A DNA stretch of 64,000 nt from Arachis hypogaea. Its lineage: Eukaryota > Streptophyta > Magnoliopsida > Fabales > Fabaceae. The notes under the pieces are model-generated. The model was not told the origin of the DNA. It ran no database searches and saw nothing but the letters and a program-made list of their open reading frames with translations. The translations under genes were made by a program, and so were the position numbers. Positions 12,285-23,110 of this stretch are shown piece after piece; the stretch's first letter is position 1; each line of letters opens with the position of its first letter. Where the stretch lies: NCBI RefSeq assembly GCF_003086295.3, contig NC_092051.1, positions 14,686,810 to 14,750,809 on the forward strand, read 5' to 3'.

Positions 12285-12311
12285 GCATACAAGCGCTAAC
12301 GACTTGTATGC
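12285..12311. other. Terminal hairpin of MULE left end
   Basis: GCATACAAG and CTTGTATGC form a perfect 9-bp stem with a 9-base loop, 12 bases inside the left end. No equally clear hairpin was seen at the right end. Confidence 0.55.
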
Positions 12312-12366
12312 TTTACAAGTTAGTTAACAAATAAAACCTAAAACCTGCTCCAATGGTTACGTCGTA

Positions 12367-12373
12367 TACGCGC
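12367..12373 (+). promoter_or_regulatory. Subterminal FBS-like motif, left end
   Basis: TACGCGC differs by one base from the FHY3/FAR1 binding site CACGCGC. It lies 94 bases from the element end and adjoins a TATA-like CTATATATAA. A binding role for this element's FAR1-type transposase is inferred. Confidence 0.4.
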
Positions 12374-12612
12374 GCTATATATAACTACCAAATTTAAAAG
12401 ATTTGTTTCCTTCTTTGTTTTCCTTATTTGCAGATTTGCTTGTTCTTCTTCTCGCGAAGCTTCCCCTGGTTTCTTCTATCGTTCTTTTTCCCTCCTTTCT
12501 CACTCGTTTCTTCTTCGTCATTTACGTTAGTTCCTCTCTCTGTAACTCCAGCTTCGTTTTCTATTTGATTTTTTGTTTTCTAAAATCAAATTTTGAACTC
12601 GTTTTAGAGATA

Positions 12613-15600
12613 ATAGATGATTCAACCTCAGATTGTCAGCTGAATCCAGGCGAAGTGGATTATGAATTTGAATCTAACGAAGTTCCTGAGGTTTGATTTA
12701 CATAGGATTACTATGAATTTTGTTGCAGTAATTTGTATAGCATTGTGTAGGTGAATAATTCCTGAACATTGACTGTCAAACTAACGCATGAAGATAAATA
12801 TGTGGATTGAATGTAATGTAATGTATTAGTTTTGATTAATTATCTGGAATTTATAGCAGACGATCAGGTGTAGATCAGAACTTTTTTGGGTGTATTTTTG
12901 CGGGAAGTGTGGGTGTATTTACAGTTTACTGCTTTTTCTGTTATTTTAACTGAGTTGTTGTTGTTCGAGTGTATTATATCAGACATGATTGGGTGTGTTT
13001 TTAGTTTTTGACATGGTGTATTCTGCAGCCTGTGTATTTACAGTTTATGGCTTTTATTGTCATTTTAGTTGAGTTGTTGCGGTTCGGGTGTATTATATCA
13101 GACATGATTGGGTGTATTTTTAGTTTTTGACATGGTGTATTCTGCAGCCTCTCTCTGTTGTTGATGACCAGTTTGTTCCGAAGGTTGGAATGACCTTTAC
13201 CACCCTTGAAGATGCTGAAAAATTTTACAGAAATTATGCCAAGGCTGCAGGTTTTTCTACAAGAGTTCGGAGCACAAATAGGAAGGAAAACGAGATTAAG
13301 AATCAATTGATTACATGTAGCAGAGAGGAAAAATAAAAATCTAAAATATCTCCGACCGAGAAGACTATTCTGATAGCCGGTTTAAACTGTCCTGCAAGAA
13401 TTTATATACACACATTGAAGGATGTTGGTGCTTGGATCATTTCAAAGGTTGTGCTGGATCATTCACACCCCTGCTGTCCAAGTAAAGCAGAGATGCTCAA
13501 ACAGCACAGGGAACTAAGCATGTCCATTCGTCGTACAATACAGAATAACAAGGAGGCCGGTATCAGACCAAGCAAAACCTACCAATCATTTGTTGCGGCT
13601 GCCGGGGGTCACCGCGAGTTAAATTTTATCGAAAAGGATGTGAGGAATTATATTACCAGGGAAGTGCGAAATATTTCTGAACAAGAAGATGCAAAGGAAT
13701 TCGAGAAATATTTGTTAAGAATGAAAGAGAAGAATCAGAATTTCTTTTTTGAGCTTGAACTCGAGGAGGATCAATCGATTAAGCTGGCTTTTTGGGCCGA
13801 TGCAAGAAGTAGAGCTGCCTTTGAGTATTTCGGAGACGTTATTTCATTTGACACCACCTACAATACAAACAGGTAACAAACTGCCCCTGTTTATGATGCT
13901 AAATTAATGTATTTTTATGAATCCGCAGAAGAGGTGTATATTGGCTGTTTTTTGGGTGTATATGAAGCATTTGTTGGGTGTACCTAATGATTTTGCATTC
14001 TGCACTATGGTAATTTGTTTCAGGTATAATTTGGTTTGTGGTTCTTTTGTCGGGGTGAATCACCACGGTCAGTCAATACTTCTTGGATGCTCTTTGATGA
14101 AAAACGAAGAAATTGAATCATTCAAATGGTTATTTCAATGTTGGCTTCGTTGCATGGGAGGAAACGCTCCGAAAGGGTTTCTCACCGATCACTGTGGATC
14201 AATGAAAAGGGCTTTAGAGGCCTATATGCCAACAACAATTTACCGTTGGTGTATTTGGCACATCATGAAGAAGATTCCAAGCAAATTAAACGGGTACAAG
14301 GGACATGCAGATATTGAACAAGAAATGAGCCAAGTTGTTTGGAACTCTCATAGCAAAGACTATTCGATAGGAATTGGAATGATTTTCTGCTGAATTTTGG
14401 TCTTGTGGACAACAAGTGGATTTCAGGTAATGTTTGTTTAAAATCTGCAGCAGAGGTGTAAATTGCATGTTTTTTCGGGTATATTTATAGTCTGTGTTTG
14501 GGTGTATTCTGCAGATCTGTATGAAGACCATCATATATGAGTTCCTATCTATCTGGATCACCACTTTTGGGCAGGGATGAGAAGCACACAAAGGAGCGAG
14601 AGCATGCATTCCTTTTTTAACAAGTTTATCACCCGGAACAGCTCGCTTATTCAATTCGTCAAACAATACGATAATTGCCTCGGAAGTAGGGAGCAAGCAG
14701 AGAAAGAATCAGATGCTGCAGATTTTCATACGGTCATACCGTGTGCAACCAAATCCTCCATTGAAGCTCAGTTTCAAGATGTGTACACTCATCAAAAGTT
14801 TAGGAAAGTCCAAGCACAATTCAGAGGAAAGGCGAATTGCATCACCAGATTAATGAATTCCACTCTAGGCTATTCAGTATACGAAGTTGGAGAACAAGTT
14901 TCCAGCTTAATATTCAACAAGTTTGTGGTTACTTACGACTCAGTTGCAGCCGAGGTAAAATGCCAATGCTTATTATTCGAGTCGAGAGGGATACTGTGTC
15001 GTCACGCACTAAGCGTGTTAAGCTTTGAACAAGTAAGCCAAGTGTCACCTAGATATATACTGGAACGATGGAGCAAAAAGGTAAAGAGGCGACACACACA
15101 CACATCAAGAGCAGCCACGATGAGCCACTGTTGGAGCCAAGAAGCAAGAGGTTTGACCAATTGGTTTTTTGTTCGCAAAATATTTGCGAATTTGCATCCG
15201 AATCGGAGAAGCTGACTGCAATTCTGTACCATGCGTACAATAACGTCATGGCTGAGATGGAATCATTAAAAGCCAAAAGGAAGGGGACATCTTCTTTATC
15301 CCACGAAGATGCCAACTTAGAATCCGTTAACGAGCTTCAAAGCCCGCCAAGGATTCGAACAAGAGGACGTCCAAAAAATAGGCTAGGTTCAAAGTTGGAC
15401 AAACAGATTGCGAATGCCACAAAGAAGAAGAAAACGAAAGTTTTAAGCGAGCTAAAAGTAATGTTCTTTAAATTTGTGGTGAGTTTATTTTTCTCGTTAA
15501 TAGTTTAGCTAATATGTGAGTTTCTTATATTCAGATAAACTTGTTTGATGCTGTATCAGTGGTGCATTCAAATTCCAGCCAATATCAAGAACATGTTATG

Positions 15601-15651
15601 AATTATCAGTTCAAGGTACCAGCAGCAGGGGATAACTCTTTGGGTGTATAG
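12613..15651 (+). pseudogene. FAR1-related MULE transposase (MURA-like), broken
   Basis: Five exons can be traced by GT/AG borders: 12613-12690, 13148-13872, 14024-14426, 14515-15457 and 15535-15651. In order they encode a FAR1 N-terminal DNA-binding domain (F..LEDAEKFYRNYAKAAGF), the MULE catalytic domain with Asp in SFDTTYNTNR and Asp in FLTDHCGSM, and a SWIM zinc finger (CQCLLFESRGILCRHAL). A K/R-rich tail follows. Damage: ATA stands where derivatives have ATG (12613); stops lie near 13334 and at 14538; a frameshift lies near 14365 and another in the AC run near 15100. It is related to the domesticated FAR1/FRS transcription factors, but the 9-bp duplication marks it as element-borne. Confidence 0.85.
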
Positions 15652-15748
15652 TTACAGAATATGGGTGTAAAAGCACTGTTTTTTTGGGTGTATTTTTGTG
15701 AATTTTCTTGTGATTCACATTTTACATATAGATACATATATATAATAT

Positions 15749-15830
15749 TAGGGTTTAGGGTTTTAGGGTTTACAGGTTAGGGGTAAGGGTTTAGGTTTTA
15801 AGTGTTTAGGGTTCAGGGTTTTAGGCTCAA
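15749..15830 (+). repeat. Degenerate telomere-like TTTAGGG tract
   Basis: Imperfect TTTAGGG/TTTTAGGG/TTCAGGG units lie between the convergent genes of the MULE, just beyond the transposase 3' end. They resemble the Arabidopsis-type telomere repeat. Presence inside the element suggests slippage of GGGT-containing motifs rather than an old telomere. Confidence 0.65.
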
Positions 15831-16211
15831 AGCATCAGGGGGGATAGATTTCAGGGTGTATATTCAACTTTGTTTGGGTGTAAAAAATCGCAGGTTATGG
15901 ATGTATATTTGATTTGATGTTTTTCTTCATATTATAGTACCTGTAATTCATACATTTTGAATACAGCACAGACAGTTTAACAGCACAGACAGTTTGGGTG
16001 TATATTAAACTTTCGTTGGGTGTAAAAGTTTATAATTTGTGTTTAGATCTGCCTTGATGTTTTCCTTCATATTTTACCACCTGTAATACAGAGCTTTTGA
16101 ATACAGCACAGACAGTTTAACTATGGAAAAAAATTTCATTGAATAGAAATTGTTTATAAATGGCAAATTTTTACAGCATTTGTTCAATTTACAAACTAGC
16201 TAGCAATTAGA

Positions 16212-19200
16212 TTACTCAGTTTCTATATCAGTAGAATTTATCTGACAAAATAGACTCAATAATACTGAGGATGGCTTGGACAGTCTTATTGCATTACTCG
16301 CTCTAATTGCTTGATCTCTCTCTTTATTCATTTCACTTAATAGTATCCGCGAAGCATATTCTACTCTATAGTGGTCCACCTCGTCCTACAATTAAAAAGT
16401 ATATTCTGTTTAAACAACAATATTAATTCAGTAAAGTAATACAGAGTTATATAGTTTTAAAGACAGTTACCTGTGGCCAATTATCCCATTCATACTTCGT
16501 CCTTTTAATGTTTTCGGGCTCAATTAACTCAAGCCACTTCATAATGTAAATAGCACAGTCATAGCTGAAAATGAAGAAAATAAATTACAAATCTCATTTA
16601 GGAAAGTTTAATGTTCAGAGTCACAAATTTATACCTTGATTTTTGGCCTGAGATATTAACATATGTTGCTTTAATTTCCAACTCATTCTCCTTTTTCTTC
16701 AGAGGTGCCCCGCCGGCATATGCTCTCATTCTTGAAATTACATATCCCTTAAAAAACAAAACAAATCAAATCAGTAATACACCCGAATGAAATACACCCA
16801 AAGGAGAACATACTTACACCCAAAGCAAAACATACATATACCTTATATTGAATTGAAATACACCTATCTATTAAAATAAAGAACACAGAGTCAACTTATA
16901 GTGAATTTATTAAGCTTCTTTCTCTCATTTCTTGGAGCTTTCTTGTGTAGCGGGTCAAGTATATAAAATCTCCACTTTGTTGTATCAATCACCCATAACC
17001 ACCAATGGCCTGAGTAGCAAACAGGCGCAAAAATCTGAAGGATTGCCACATTTCAACAGTGTGTTATTTTATTTGGCATATAAGTAAAGAACGGTACTAA
17101 CAAATTTTACAAATGAAAACTTACATATCGATGCGAAGTTAATTTTTTTGCATCTATGAAGGGAATAAACATTGGGTAGTCTTCCACCCTGAATTCTTTA
17201 TTGGTTTTAGGTGATATGAATTCCCTGTTTGGGTGCTTCGAAACGGCCATGTTCTGCAACAATTGTGAAGCAACAAATGAAATACTGAAAATACATCCAA
17301 GTGAATACTTTAAATAAACCCAAATGACTACACAACTTACACCCAATTGAACGTAAAAAATACACCCAAATGAATACAAAAACAGACCCGTTCATCAGAG
17401 AATATACACCCTAAGGAATACAGAAAATACACCCAAAATTCGTAGAAGTAACACTTACCACAATATCAGGGGGGAGACAGTATACTTGTTCTTGAAACCT
17501 TTTATCATTTTTCTGGTTGAGGATGAGGCACATAGCAGATACAATCTAGAAATATATGCCAAAATCAATTTACATTAATAAACAATGCAGTTAACTTTGG
17601 TGTAAAAATATTAATGTTATTCTAATATTACCTCAGCTTCTATATAACTTTCTGCCTGGAGCGATGCAAGGTGCATTCTATTCAAAATGTATTTATCTTG
17701 GGCAATCAGAGTGCACACGTTGTCAAACTCGTTAGTATTGCCATCTGCGTATGTCTTTACTCGCGTCCCCCAGATGTAGCACTTCTCTTTCATATCACCC
17801 GTATTCTGATTTATTCCCGCAGGAGTTTCAAACTTCCCAGAACTTTCTCCACCAATCTCCTTTTGAATTTGTGGACTTTTACTTTCTTCTTTCGCCGCAC
17901 TGCTTGCTATTTTTTGTACCAAATCCTCTAATTGTTCTAGCAAATTTGCGGTTTCTGGAGTTTTTGCCCTGTCTGCCTCCTGCGTTGACGCTCCCTCCTG
18001 CGTTGCTGCTTCTTCTTGGCTTGAATCAGTCAAGCCAAGGCTGAATGATGGCATTGGATCTGTTTTAGGAACATACGATGCTGTCCGTGCCATTATCATC
18101 AGCGCAGCAGCGTCTTCTGCGGCTGGATAACTGCTTGATCATGTATAACGTATTATAAGAGTAATAATATACGGATGATAAGCAAAGATTGATTTTACTC
18201 TGATGAACTTACATTTTAGATGGAGCTGGGGGAAGCGTGGGTGTGCTTTCTTCAACTTGTTGGGGGGTTCAGGAGTGCTGCACAGTTACATAAAATTAAT
18301 CATGGCGTAAAAAAAAACTATTCAGGAACAATATACACCTAAACTGTAACCAAATATACACCCGAACTGTAACCCAATATACACCCAAACTCTAAACAAA
18401 TATACACCCAATACTATTTCTTACGTTTTTGTAGTTCCTTCAATTTGTAGCAGAGGGGTTGGTTCAAAATCTGTCTCAGGTGTTTCTTCAAATTTCGGCA
18501 CAGTGGTTGTTTGGGACACTGGCACAAAAACTTAAATCGGAACTCTAAACAAGAAGAAAAATGAAAGGTTAACAACGCCTTTGAAAATAATAAGGTTATA
18601 AGGTTGAAATATTCTTGAAAAACTCACGTTGCAAGCCCTTCCGACGGTGTCTCTTCCCTCACAACCATTATATTCGAATCAGCCGGCTCACTGGCTGACT
18701 CTTGAACCAGACTCAACCTAAAATACACCCAAAGAAAGTCAAAAAATACACCCGAATAATTCAAAAGAAAGACAGGCTTTGTTTTTTGAGAACTTACATA
18801 CTTGCAGTTTTTACTTTTTTTTCCTGCCTTTTTTTTCTCGAATAAAATAATAAAGGGCTTTTTTTCTAAAAAAAATATATACAGAATTAGAAGTAGAAGG
18901 TAATAAAAGAACAAAAGTAACGGTTATTTGAAAGAGAAATTACATGCTCTCTGCAGGCCTGTTTACACTACTTTGTTCTGTGTGTCCTTGAGAGGAAGGA
19001 TCATCACTTCCCAAGTTCACGTCTGGTATTCTAAACAGATTTCATGTTATTCAGACAAAATATGATACAGGTAAATCATGATAACAAGATTATACACCCC
19101 AACAAGACATACCCCTCTACAGCAGATTTTTCATTGTTTTCCTTAACAATTCATCTAGATCTTCACTTCCTATTTCATATCTCTTACTACATTCATAAAA

Positions 19201-22007
19201 GAAGATGTTAACAAAAATAATTATGATGATAGACGGTAATATAGCTTACGTACTGTACCCATCATAGGATTGATCTTCTTCAGGAGATGAATGTTCAACA
19301 ACAACCTTTTTTTTTTGGATTGTGTTCTGGGTGGAAAAAACAAGTATGAATCAGAAATAAAAAATTAATTTTATCACAGAATATTATCCAAATAAGTGCT
19401 TACTTTTTTGGTGTTCTTTGTGTCTTTTTTTTTTTTTTTTTTTTTGCTTATTCACCGGTGATGATTCTTTGCTTCTATAAGTTAATAAGAGACACTTCAG
19501 TTAATACACGAAATTTTGATAATTAAGCCAAAAGAAAGGAGTAATAATTTCAGAACATTACTCATCAGTTGATTCAGATTCTGAATCAGAATCTGAATCC
19601 TCTTGACTCTTCTTCCTTTTTTTGGAGTCCATTCTAGAAGGCAAACAATCATTATTTAGAACATACTAAAGATATAAAATATACACAAATGAATACACAA
19701 GATACAACCAACTGAATGGACAATATACACCCAACACAACAAACGAAATACACCCAACTTAATAAACAACATACACCCAACTTGATAAAGAAAATACACC
19801 CAAATGGTTCCACAAAATACACCCAACTCGATAAAGAAAATACACCCAAGAATGGTACTTACTTTTTTCCTTTTTTGCTGGGTTGTTTTCTTGATGAATC
19901 GTCTGAGTCTTCTTGAGTCTCAGACTCAGAGATAGAACTGTCACTATCAGTTGTTTCTGTCTCCGAAGACGATGTTGAAGTTGCCTTCCTTTTTTTTGTG
20001 TTTTTGATTTCTTGTTTTTTTTCTTTTTTCTCTTTTTTTTTTTTTCATTTTCTCTCTTGTTTGCGCCATCTTTACAATTCCCTGAAACATTATAAATTTT
20101 AGTTAGCAGCGTTCAGGTAAATAAAATACACCCAACATATTATGTTCACTTACCATATTTTTCTCTATTTCTGCACTCATTCTTTTGACCAACTGCTCCT
20201 TACTCCAGTTGGCAATCCAGGGTTTTGGCGGTCTTTCAGCCCTCTTCTTGCCTTTATTTTTAGAAAGATGAAAGTAAATTATCATCAGGGCAAAGAGGCA
20301 GCCATCAATTGCCTTTTTCTTTTTCTCCTTGTAGTCGGTTATGCCCTTGACGATAAAACTCAAAACATGTCCTCCCCGGTTTCGCTCTGTTATGGTGTCC
20401 ATCTCAAAAATTGGGGCCAAGTGCACAGACGAGATTTTGTTTATTGTCGTTGGTGAAAGGAACGCCATCTGTATATAGAGGATGAAAATCCTCTTGAACA
20501 TTAGGCGATCCTCTTCGTTACCAACGCCAATATCCATCATCTCATCTGTAAGACTTTTGAGGGTCTTACCCTGGAATCTTCTAAAAATTTCTTTGTCATC
20601 CTCAGAAAGTTCCTTATAATTGACTTTCTGAGGAAATAGATCTCCTACAAAAAGAAAAACAACAAAGTATGAATATCAGTTCAAATACACCCAAGCATCA
20701 ACTAAAATACACCCAAGCGTCAGTTAATATACACCTATAATTTTTAGCGAGTTACCTGTTGCGTTGATGCCAAGCGCATCACCTATTTTTTTTTGTGTTA
20801 TTTTAAAAGAACCGTATCCGGTTTTCAGTCTGTTCTCCTCTAATTTGAAGTTGTTAGCCAGCTCCCTTAACACTTTGTGATGCACCCTTAGTGGTGGGAT
20901 TTGCATCAAGCCACCGAATCCCAAATCCCTCACCATCGTTTTCTTCTCCTCACTCATGTTTCTGAATTTATCACTTAACAAATGTGTTGCACACTTAAGG
21001 TCTTTGGTTTGCTGTAAACAAAAATAAAATTATAGTCAGATATGTTTCTATTATATAAAACTGATTACCGATGTTAACCATCTTTCTGATCTCCAAAGTC
21101 TTCAATCAAGCCCTACAGCAGAAACTATCCTCTTACCTCGTACCTCGTAGACCTCCTATGGATCTCCGATCTACCTCAGGCTATTTCATCTAAGACATAT
21201 ATTTGTTCTTACATTTTTTTCAGCTTGGTTTCTCGCTGCCATTTTTTCTGAAATGAAAAATACACACATAGATATCTGTAAGATACACCCATATATACGA
21301 GTCAGATACACCCATAGATATCAGTAAGATACACCCATAGATATGATTCAGATACACCCATATATATCAGTCAGATATTACTCAAACTTGCATCAATATA
21401 CAAGGTCAAGCAACATTACAAGGTGAAGCAATATACACCCATGGACAAGCAAATATAAGAACAGTTGCAACTGCTGACCATTACAGTATATCAGTTCAGA
21501 AATATACACCCAACAATTTGTGCCATATACACCCAACAAATTACCTCATATACACCCACCAAACTACGGAATATACCCCCAAAAATCAGTTACCAGAAGA
21601 ACTAGAACAACAAGAACAGTAACACCTAGAAGAACTAAGAAGAACAGTGTAACATAGAACCAAGAATAACATTAAAACTTAGAACAAGTAGAACATGATA
21701 AACTGTAAAATGAGACGTAGAGCAAGAAGAATAGTAAAACGTACAACAACGTAGAAGAACAGTAAAACCTAGTTCTTCAATTTCGAAATGTGGAAAATAT
21801 ACAGGAATGGTAATGTAACGTATCTTGAGTATTATAGCTTTGTTTTCTCTGGAGATTCTTGATCGAGAGTTCTATGTTGTGTTGATGAAATTTTTGAATC
21901 TTAGCGACGAGTTGTATATCTTCAGTATCGAATGATGCTCGAAAATGGAACGTTTGCTTTTTCTCTGAATGGCTTTGAGAAGTGGAAGAAGTGGAAGAGT
22001 CTGCCAT
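16212..22007 (-). CDS. Multi-exon MULE-borne gene with C48 ULP1-like protease domain
   Basis: Read leftward. A possible first exon starts at ATG 22007 (MADSSTSSTSQ). About 21013-20756 and 20645-20154 encode a conserved plant-transposon domain (HLLSDKFRNMSEEKK, LGFGGLMQIPPLR, GNEEDRLMFKRIF). Acidic and Lys-rich low-complexity exons follow (20.1-18.2 kb), then the segment at 18099-17629. The C48 core comes last: His in GHWWLWVID (codon 17005-17007), Asp in ILDPL (16954-16956) and Cys in YDCAIYIMKW (16555-16557), closing at 16212-16214. The triad is complete and the downstream exons checked are open with canonical splice sites. A protease acting on SUMO or a similar modifier is the family function; the substrate is unknown. 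Exact middle exons are not resolved. Confidence 0.72.
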
Positions 22008-22046
22008 TAAGGGGCGGTTTACGCGAAGCGTAACCGTTTGAGTGGA

Positions 22047-22053
22047 GCGCGTG
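22047..22053 (-). promoter_or_regulatory. Subterminal FBS motif, right end
   Basis: GCGCGTG on + is an exact CACGCGC on -, 105 bases from the right end, mirroring the near-match at 12367. It also lies just upstream of the proposed start of the ULP1-like gene. A nearby GGTTTACGCGAAGCGTAACC (22017-22036) is an imperfect palindrome. Confidence 0.45.
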
Positions 22054-22158
22054 TAAATGACGCCCCATTCAATGCTGTTCACTGCGCATCTGGAAGGATT
22101 GTGGGCTGATAGCTTGGATAACTTGTAAGGCCTTTTTGCTTCTATGTGTAACAGGCCG

Positions 22159-22167
22159 TTTGAGTAA
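22159..22167. repeat. Right 9-bp target-site duplication of MULE
   Basis: TTTGAGTAA is identical to 12264-12272. Sequence after it (TGTTCATGTCTTGCAA ... AACTAACTGATGGTTG) parallels 42697-42755, without the 25 or so bases in between. Confidence 0.9.
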
Positions 22168-22840
22168 TGTTCATGTCTTGCAATTCAACTAACTGATGGT
22201 TGTCATTAAAACTTGGAGTTTAATTAAAGAATAATTGGTACTAATATTTATTCTACCATATCAAATAACTCTTAACTTTTGATTTTTTTTTCACAAGTAA
22301 ATATCTAGTTAAAAATAAGTCAGATAATATTATTTTTTTTCACTATTTATGTTCCCCGGTTATGAAATCATTTCCCTTAAATTCTAAAATTTTGGTTATA
22401 AAAATTTGATATTAATTATTATAAAATTACTTTTTTAAAAGTTAAACAATTTCATAAAAATAAGTGAATAGTTTCCATATTTAATTGTACCTAATATTTA
22501 GGGTATTAAAAATAGATTCTGTAAATATTTGGGACTGAATTCAAGTCAAAACAAATCTAATAATTTTATTGCACCCATAAACACATGTATTTGCATGTTT
22601 GATTTTAAATTTGATCTATATATACTGAAATAGCAATTTTAATTGAATTGTATTTGATTTAAACTAATATAATAAACACCCTAAGCGTTAAACATATATA
22701 AAAGGAAATGAGATTGTAACTAAGGGTGAAATTTTTATTTTATTATTATTTTTAACAGCATAACTATATGCATCAACCAATTATACTTTGACATGACAAT
22801 GAATGGTGGAAATGAAATATATTTTTTTATTAATATTCTT
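22168..22840. repeat. Spacer of peptide-gene repeat, copy A
   Basis: After a short germin-upstream-like stretch (to about 22195) the sequence joins the repeated spacer that starts TTGGTACTAATATTTA. The same spacer recurs near 23857, 27239 and 49230, always leading into the 3' side of a peptide-gene copy. No gene seen in it. Confidence 0.7.
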
Positions 22841-23110
22841 TTAATTAAAATATAAATTTAAAGAAGGTGGACGTCCATGTCGAGGAGGTGGAAGATTGTG
22901 CCCCTCTCCTCCGCAGGATGGACCTGATTCTTCTGTTGAAAATTTACGAATTTGTTTTTGAAAACTATTTGAACATGTTGAGTTCGGAAACACTCTAAAA
23001 TTGATGAATTTGTCTATGAAAATTGCTTGAAGCCCCTCCCAAATTCTCATAAACATATTTGGTAAACTTGTGTTTTAACAGAATTTTTCTATTACCTAAA
23101 ACTATAAACT
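22841..23110 (-). pseudogene. PIP-like secreted peptide gene, copy A (fragment)
   Basis: The 3' part encodes a C-terminal motif ESGPSCGGEGH followed by NLPPPRHGRPPS and the family ending NLYFN with its stop at 22841. The upstream part that should encode the signal peptide is interrupted by stops (about 23060-23110), and the first motif block present in copy C is missing. SGPSCGGEGH fits the PIP pattern SGPSxxGxGH exactly. Probably inactive. Confidence 0.65.

Larger units (their letters stand above)
12273..22158. mobile_element. 9.9-kb MULE with FAR1-type transposase and ULP1-like protease gene
   Basis: It is bounded by a perfect 9-bp duplication, the length typical of Mutator-like elements. 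It carries two convergent genes: a FAR1-type MURA transposase on + (12613-15651, broken) and a spliced gene on - (16212-22007) ending in a C48 peptidase. MULEs carrying ULP1-like genes (Kaonashi type in Arabidopsis, CUMULE in melon) are established, so class assignment rests on gene content and the duplication. No long terminal inverted repeat is visible. The two ends share only TTACAAGTTA at offsets of about 30-40 and a TACRCGCGCT block at about 95. Confidence 0.88.

Noticed and set aside
12273..12311. Helitron end (hairpin near a terminus)
   Set aside because: There is a 9-bp target duplication, no CTRR end, no insertion between A and T, and the encoded transposase is MULE type.
13127..15651. 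Domesticated FAR1/FRS transcription factor gene
   Set aside because: Multiple stops and frameshifts plus exact target duplications around the block mark it as a transposon copy, not a host regulator.
17671..18044. Plus-strand open frames opposite the protease gene
   Set aside because: They are antisense shadows of the - strand exon 18099-17629.
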